Assembly (NCBI GenBank): GCA_032111745.1
Contig: JAULUH010000418.1
Span: 1 to 9,878, forward strand
Direction: 5' to 3'
Length of the DNA: 9,878 nucleotides
From: JAULUH01 sp032111745
GTDB taxonomy: Bacteria; Chloroflexota; Anaerolineae; JAAEKA01
Shown: piece by piece, positions 6,290 through 9,878 of the stretch
How positions within the stretch are numbered: the stretch's first letter is position 1
Layout of the letters: each line of letters begins with the position of its first letter
The notes under the pieces: generated by a model
Seen by the model: the letters and a program-made list of their open reading frames with translations, nothing else
Told to the model about the DNA's origin: nothing
Database searches by the model: none
Made by a program: the position numbers and the translations under genes

Positions 6290-6310
6290 GGCAAGGCTAG
6301 GCAGCCTGCC
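6290..6310. terminator. Possible bidirectional hairpin between convergent genes
   Basis: GGCAAGGCT (6290-6298) pairs with AGCCTGCC (6303-6310) with one bulged A and a 4-base loop. It straddles the ends of the sirtuin and uppP genes, which stop 11 bases apart. No T-run follows on either strand, so termination is uncertain. Confidence 0.3.
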
Positions 6311-7100
6311 AGAGAAACCAGGCCAGCACCACCAGGCCAGCGATGATCCGGTAGACCCCAAATATCGTGAAACTGTGGTTGGCGATGTAACGTAGCAGCC
6401 AGCCGATGGCAAACAGGGCCGAGATAAACGCGGCAACCATGCCGACCAGCAGGTTCAAGGCGTCGTTCCGGGTGATCTGGTCCAGGCTGGTAGCCAGGTC
6501 GAAGATCGTAGCCAGGCCCAGGGTGGGAATGGCAAGGTAGAATGAAAAGGCCGTTGCCGTGGTTCGGTTCAGGCCACTCAGCAATCCGCCGATGATGGAT
6601 GAGGCCGAGCGTGACGTGCCGGGAATCAGGGCCAGGGTCTGCAAAACGCCGATGGTCAAAGCCTGCCGGCGGGAGATGGTGTCGAGGGAGGTGGTGCCGC
6701 CGGAGTGGTCCCGGCGCTCGATGAGAATGAGCACAATGCCACCTATTATCAAGGCGATGGCTACCACGACCGGGGAGAACAGCACCTCTTTAATCCAGTC
6801 GTGCCACAAGAACCCAATGGCTGCCGCCGGGATAAAGGCGATCAGCAGGTTGAGCCAGAATCGCTGTACCGACCGCTCCCGTGTCACCGTGCGGACCTGG
6901 GACCAAAGATCCTGGCGAAAATACCAGATCACGGCCAGGACGGCGCCTAGCTGGATGAAGATCTCAAAGGTCCCGCCGATGCTGCCCTGGAAGTTGAGCA
7001 AATCGGCGACGACGATCAGGTGGCCGGTAGAGGAAATGGGGAGAAACTCGGTAATACCCTCGACGATCCCGAGAATAATCACCTTCAGCAATTCGGGCAT
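6297..7100 (-). CDS. uppP: Undecaprenyl-diphosphatase UppP (BacA family)
   Basis: The 267-residue polytopic membrane protein carries both UppP signatures: EGITEFLPISSTGH (14-27) with E14, E18 and H27, and PGTSRSASS (160-168) with R164. In the family these residues form the active site that removes a phosphate from undecaprenyl diphosphate, recycling the carrier lipid for peptidoglycan and surface polysaccharide synthesis. About eight hydrophobic helices can be followed, and the length is typical. The start at 7098-7100 is supported by AGGAGTGA at 7104-7111 on the minus strand and by a near-consensus promoter just upstream. The neighbouring metal ATPase gene is divergent and the sirtuin gene convergent, so uppP is probably transcribed alone. 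Resistance to bacitracin is a known consequence of high UppP levels but cannot be inferred here. Confidence 0.96.
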   Translation of the reverse strand: MPELLKVIILGIVEGITEFLPISSTGHLIVVADLLNFQGSIGGTFEIFIQLGAVLAVIWYFRQDLWSQVRTVTRERSVQRFWLNLLIAFIPAAAIGFLWHDWIKEVLFSPVVVAIALIIGGIVLILIERRDHSGGTTSLDTISRRQALTIGVLQTLALIPGTSRSASSIIGGLLSGLNRTTATAFSFYLAIPTLGLATIFDLATSLDQITRNDALNLLVGMVAAFISALFAIGWLLRYIANHSFTIFGVYRIIAGLVVLAWFLWQAA

Positions 7101-7138
7101 GAATCACTCCTGTGCGTCGCGCGGCATGCCGCCGCTCC

Positions 7139-7166
7139 AGTATACGTTCCAGGCCGGGCCTGTCAA
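7139..7166 (-). promoter_or_regulatory. Near-consensus promoter of uppP
   Basis: On the minus strand TTGACA (7161-7166) matches the -35 consensus fully and TATACT (7139-7144) matches the -10 at 5/6, with a 16-base spacer. Transcription would start near 7132, leaving about 32 bases that include the ribosome binding site. Confidence 0.6.
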
Positions 7167-7179
7167 AACACGATCCATA

Positions 7180-7255
7180 AGACTGGACCACTCTTCCGAG
7201 ACTGGTGCAGTCTGGCCCCACCCAGCACCTATGGACTGAGACTGGTCCGTTCTGG
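7180..7255. repeat. Decayed copy of the intergenic palindrome plus an extra half-site
   Basis: AGACTGGACCACTCT (7180-7194) and AGACTGGTGCAGTCT (7199-7213) flank the loop TCCG. They correspond to the perfect arms at 1525-1558 in the opposite orientation, with one substitution in each arm, so pairing is broken at two positions. A further half-site, GAGACTGGTCCGTTCTGG (7238-7255), matches GAGACTGGTGCAGTCTGG (7198-7215) at 15 of 18 positions. The block lies between the two divergent promoters. Confidence 0.75.
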
Positions 7256-7273
7256 CTCCGCCACACAAGCACC

Positions 7274-7302
7274 TTGACGGAATGGTTATCTGAGAGTAGC
7301 AT
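7274..7302 (+). promoter_or_regulatory. Probable promoter of the heavy-metal ATPase gene
   Basis: TTGACG (7274-7279) and TAGCAT (7297-7302) are 17 bases apart, matching consensus at 5/6 and 4/6. Transcription would start near 7309 and leave about 28 bases before the ATG at 7337. MerR-type operators are usually found in 19-20 bp spacers, so the normal spacing argues against that type of control. Confidence 0.45.
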
Positions 7303-7336
7303 ACAACTGGTGAGCAAAACTCACGATAGTGACACT

Positions 7337-9616
7337 ATGACTCAGCAACAAGTCACCCTTGAGGTGGCCGGCATGGATTGTGCGGAATGTGCCATGAAGC
7401 TGGAGAAGGGAGTGGGCCAGCTGCCTGGAGTCGCGTCCTGCGACGTCAGCTTTGCCACCACCAGGCTTCACCTGACCTTCGATCCCGCCGTGCTAGATCT
7501 GGATCAGGTGGCCCGGCGGGCGCGCGCCATGGGCTACAACGTTGCCTCGTCCCCAGGCGCGGTTCCAGGGGAACCAACGGTCGGGCCGGCGCCGCTGCTG
7601 CAGCGCCACAGCCGGGAGATGGCGACGGCCCTTTGCGGACTGGCGATCCTCCTGGCAGCAGCCAGCAGCCTGGCGGGGCTGCCCGCAACCCTGTCTACCG
7701 CGCTCTATGCCCTCGCCATCGCCAGCGGTGGCCTTCCTATCGCCCGCAAGGCCGTCAACAGCTTGCATTACAGCCGGGAACTCGACATGAACGTCCTGAT
7801 GTCCTTGGCCGTTCTCGGCGCCGCCGCGATCGGCGAATGGGCCGAGGGCGCCATGGTGGTCTTCCTGTTCAGCCTGGGCCAGCTGCTGGAGGGCTACACC
7901 ATGGACCAGGCACGCCATGCTATCCGCGGTCTGATGACCCTGGCCCCAGCCGAGGCCACCGCATTGCGCCCTTGCCTGGACTGCGCCGGTCACTTCGGAC
8001 AGGTGCAATTCGGCGGCCAAATCTATGAGAGCGGCCCCTGTCCCTGGTGCGAGCCTCACGAAGTCCGGCTGCCGGTGGCGGAGCTGGTTCTCGGCGACAC
8101 CATCCTCATCAAGCCGGGGGAGCGCATCGCGATGGACAGCGTGGTCCGTAGCGGCCAGTCAGCCGTCAATGAGGCTGCCATCACGGGCGAGAGCCTGCCC
8201 GTGGACAAGAGCCCTGGGGACGAGCTGTTTGCAGGTGCCGTCAACGGCAGCGGCGTGCTTACGGCCGACGTCAGCCGCCTGGCCGCCGACAATACCATCA
8301 ACCGGGTGATCCGCATGGTGGAGACTGCCCAGGCCCAGCGAGCCCCGGTGCAGCGCTGGGTCGACCGCTTTGCCCGGGTGTACACCCCTCTCGTGGTGTT
8401 GGCGGCTATCACCGTGGCCACCATACCACCCCTGGTGTTCGGCCAGCCCCTGCTGAGCCAGGGGGGCGAGTCCGGGTGGCTGTACCGGGCGCTGGCCCTC
8501 CTGGTGATCGCTTGCCCCTGCGCCCTGGTGATTTCCACCCCGGTGAGTATCGCCAGCGCCATCGCTGCCGCTGCACGCCATGGCGTGCTGATCAAGGGCG
8601 GTGCCTACCTGGAGGCTATGGCCGGCGTGCGCGCCATGGCCTTCGACAAGACTGGAACCCTCACCATGGGCCAGCCAGCTCTGACTGCTGTACAATGCGC
8701 CACCCATCAGGCGACTCGCAATGCCAATGGTTGTGCCGGGTGCGATGAGGTCCTGGCCCTGGCTGTGGCCCTGGAGCGGCGCTCGGAGCACCCACTGGCC
8801 CAGGCCGTGGTGCGCGGAGCCGCAGGCCACCGCCTGCAATACCCTGCCGCCGAGGCGGTCCGGGCGGTGGAGGGACGCGGGGTGCTGGGACAGGTGAACG
8901 GCCAGGAGATGGGCATCAGCAGCCACCGCTATGCCCACGAGCTGGCCCTCTGCAGTGAGCCGGAGTTCTGCCGGACGGTGCGCAGCCTGGAGGCTGCTGG
9001 CCAGACTACCATGATCCTGCACGACTCCCTGGGACCACGGGGCTACCTGGCCGTAGCCGATCAGGTGCGCGCGGAGAGTGTAGCCATGGCCAGAGCACTG
9101 CACCAGGCAGGCATCGAGTCCCTGGTCATGCTGACCGGCGACAACAAGGTCACCGCCCGGGCCATCGCAGCGCTGGTGGGTATGGATGAGGTCCGGGCCA
9201 ATCTGCTGCCCGGGGATAAGGTAGATGCCGTCAAGGAGCTGCAGAGCCGATACGGCAGCGTGGCCATGGTGGGCGATGGTGTGAACGATGCGCCGGCCCT
9301 GGCCACGGCCAACGTGGGCATCGCCATGGGCAGCGCCGGCACCGACCAGGCCCTGGAGACCGCAGACATCGCTCTGATGGGCGATGACCTGGGCCGGCTG
9401 CCCTTCACGGTGCGGCTAAGCCGGTCAGCCCGAGCCATCATCTTCCAGAACATCGCCTTCGCGCTGGTGGTCAAAGCCGTGTTCATGGCGCTGGCCATTG
9501 CCGGGGTCGCTACCCTCTGGATGGCGGTCTTCGCCGACGTGGGCGCGTCCCTGATTGTGATCCTTAACGGCATGCGCCTGCTGCGCAGCCGCCCGGACGA
9601 CCTACCCGCCGCCTAG
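7337..9616 (+). CDS. cadA: Heavy-metal-transporting P1B-type ATPase (Zn/Cd/Pb efflux type)
   Basis: The 759-residue pump opens with one HMA domain with GMDCAEC (12-18; metal cysteines C15 and C18). Membrane helices follow at about 96-112, 119-137, 151-165, 170-186, 347-366 and 384-408. The CPC metal motif is at 393-395. The actuator has TGES at 283-286. The phosphorylation site is D437 in DKTGTLT. The nucleotide domain has H485-P486, and TGDNKV (600-605) and GDGVNDAPA (646-654) follow. The last helices contain K713 and D734, like the K and D of E. coli ZntA. CPC plus this C-terminal pair suggests export of Zn, Cd or Pb rather than Cu. Two oddities are cysteine clusters: C213, C216, C235 and C238 before the actuator core, and C454, C466 and C469 after the phosphorylation site. 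The ATG at 7337 is preferred because upstream sequence in this frame is repeat and promoter; GTG at 7310 is an alternative. Confidence 0.93.
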   Translation: MTQQQVTLEVAGMDCAECAMKLEKGVGQLPGVASCDVSFATTRLHLTFDPAVLDLDQVARRARAMGYNVASSPGAVPGEPTVGPAPLLQRHSREMATALCGLAILLAAASSLAGLPATLSTALYALAIASGGLPIARKAVNSLHYSRELDMNVLMSLAVLGAAAIGEWAEGAMVVFLFSLGQLLEGYTMDQARHAIRGLMTLAPAEATALRPCLDCAGHFGQVQFGGQIYESGPCPWCEPHEVRLPVAELVLGDTILIKPGERIAMDSVVRSGQSAVNEAAITGESLPVDKSPGDELFAGAVNGSGVLTADVSRLAADNTINRVIRMVETAQAQRAPVQRWVDRFARVYTPLVVLAAITVATIPPLVFGQPLLSQGGESGWLYRALALLVIACPCALVISTPVSIASAIAAAARHGVLIKGGAYLEAMAGVRAMAFDKTGTLTMGQPALTAVQCATHQATRNANGCAGCDEVLALAVALERRSEHPLAQAVVRGAAGHRLQYPAAEAVRAVEGRGVLGQVNGQEMGISSHRYAHELALCSEPEFCRTVRSLEAAGQTTMILHDSLGPRGYLAVADQVRAESVAMARALHQAGIESLVMLTGDNKVTARAIAALVGMDEVRANLLPGDKVDAVKELQSRYGSVAMVGDGVNDAPALATANVGIAMGSAGTDQALETADIALMGDDLGRLPFTVRLSRSARAIIFQNIAFALVVKAVFMALAIAGVATLWMAVFADVGASLIVILNGMRLLRSRPDDLPAA

Positions 9617-9642
9617 AGGTGACATCATCGTGTGCCGCGCCC

Positions 9643-9647
9643 AAGGA
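9643..9647 (+). promoter_or_regulatory. Ribosome binding site favouring the 9656 start
   Basis: AAGGA lies 8 bases before the ATG at 9656-9658. An alternative GTG start at 9632 is also preceded by a good site, AGAGGTGA at 9615-9622, which overlaps the ATPase stop codon, so the choice is not firm. Confidence 0.45.
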
Positions 9648-9655
9648 CCGCTTTC

Positions 9656-9878
9656 ATGACTACTGAAGCATCCCTGCAGACCCTGGCCCTGGCCGGCGTA
9701 GCCCAACACTGCGCCCAGCAAACTGACCGCTTCTTCCGACGCCTGGACTATGACCCGCGCTATTGCTTCGAGCTGTTTCGGCGGGCCTTGCTGGAGCGCA
9801 ACCAACAGGCCTATGGGCTGCTCTACCAGCAATACCAGGCCCTGGTGGCGGGGTGGATCGAGCGCCATCCCAGCTTCC
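9656..9878 (+). CDS. Probable sigma-70 family RNA polymerase sigma factor, N-terminal part only
   Basis: Seventy-four codons are visible before the right edge. The pattern DPRYCFELFRRALLERN (32-48), followed by a Tyr- and Gln-rich helix and GWIERHPSF (66-74), matches my recollection of a sigma-70-like family common in Chloroflexota, where this segment leads into region 2. The DNA-binding region 4 would lie outside the window, so the assignment rests on the N-terminus alone. The start at 9656 has AAGGA 8 bases upstream; the in-frame GTG at 9632 is possible, and an in-frame stop at 9620 limits any longer form. It follows the metal ATPase by 39 bases on the same strand, so co-transcription is plausible. 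The opposite strand is also open here, but it shows no recognisable motifs. Confidence 0.6.
   Translation, partial: MTTEASLQTLALAGVAQHCAQQTDRFFRRLDYDPRYCFELFRRALLERNQQAYGLLYQQYQALVAGWIERHPSF

Noticed and set aside
7205..7336. N-terminal extension of the metal ATPase
   Set aside because: The sequence covers the palindrome-related half-site and the predicted promoter; the HMA domain begins right after the ATG at 7337.
9602..9868. 88-codon minus-strand open frame at the right end
   Set aside because: It overlaps the better supported plus-strand sigma-like N-terminus and has no recognisable motif.

Overview
The window looks like a chromosomal segment from a Chloroflexota bacterium, probably near Anaerolineae or Caldilineae. 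This is inferred from gene content, not from any database search. The clues are an ECF-type sigma factor paired with a long Thr/Pro-rich membrane protein carrying DUF5667/DUF5666-like modules, a second sigma-like N-terminus of a type I associate with Chloroflexi, generally GC-rich coding sequence, and palindromic and tandem repeats confined to intergenic DNA. I see no RNA genes, insertion sequences, phage genes or CRISPR arrays.

Region 1-5156 is read entirely leftwards. In order of transcription it holds a CDP-alcohol phosphatidyltransferase (4497-5156), an ECF sigma factor (3856-4407), its likely membrane partner and candidate anti-sigma factor (1663-3846, only 9 bases after the sigma stop), and a secreted protein with at least seven tryptophan-led beta-propeller-like repeats. 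That last gene starts at 1361 and runs off the left edge, so it is 3'-truncated. The 301-base gap 1362-1662 holds a perfect 15-bp-arm palindrome nested inside a 13-bp inverted repeat.

Region 5157-5535 is a 379-base divergent intergenic stretch. It carries a strong leftward promoter for the phosphatidyltransferase, a rightward promoter for a sirtuin, a hairpin and a four-copy 16-bp tandem repeat. The sirtuin (5536-6285, rightward) converges with the undecaprenyl-diphosphatase gene uppP (6297-7100, leftward), leaving 11 bases between their stops.

Region 7101-7336 is a second divergent intergenic stretch, with a near-consensus promoter on each side and a decayed copy of the palindrome seen at 1525-1558. 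Rightwards follow a 759-residue P1B-type heavy-metal ATPase (7337-9616) with unusual extra cysteine clusters, and the first 74 codons of a probable sigma-70 family factor (from 9656) cut by the right edge.

Functionally the window mixes envelope work (phospholipid headgroup transfer, lipid-carrier recycling, a secreted propeller protein), signalling (ECF sigma plus membrane partner, sirtuin) and metal efflux. The most interesting points are the modular sigma/anti-sigma pair, the dispersed palindrome, and the cysteine-rich insertion in the ATPase actuator region. No single feature proves a wholly new system.
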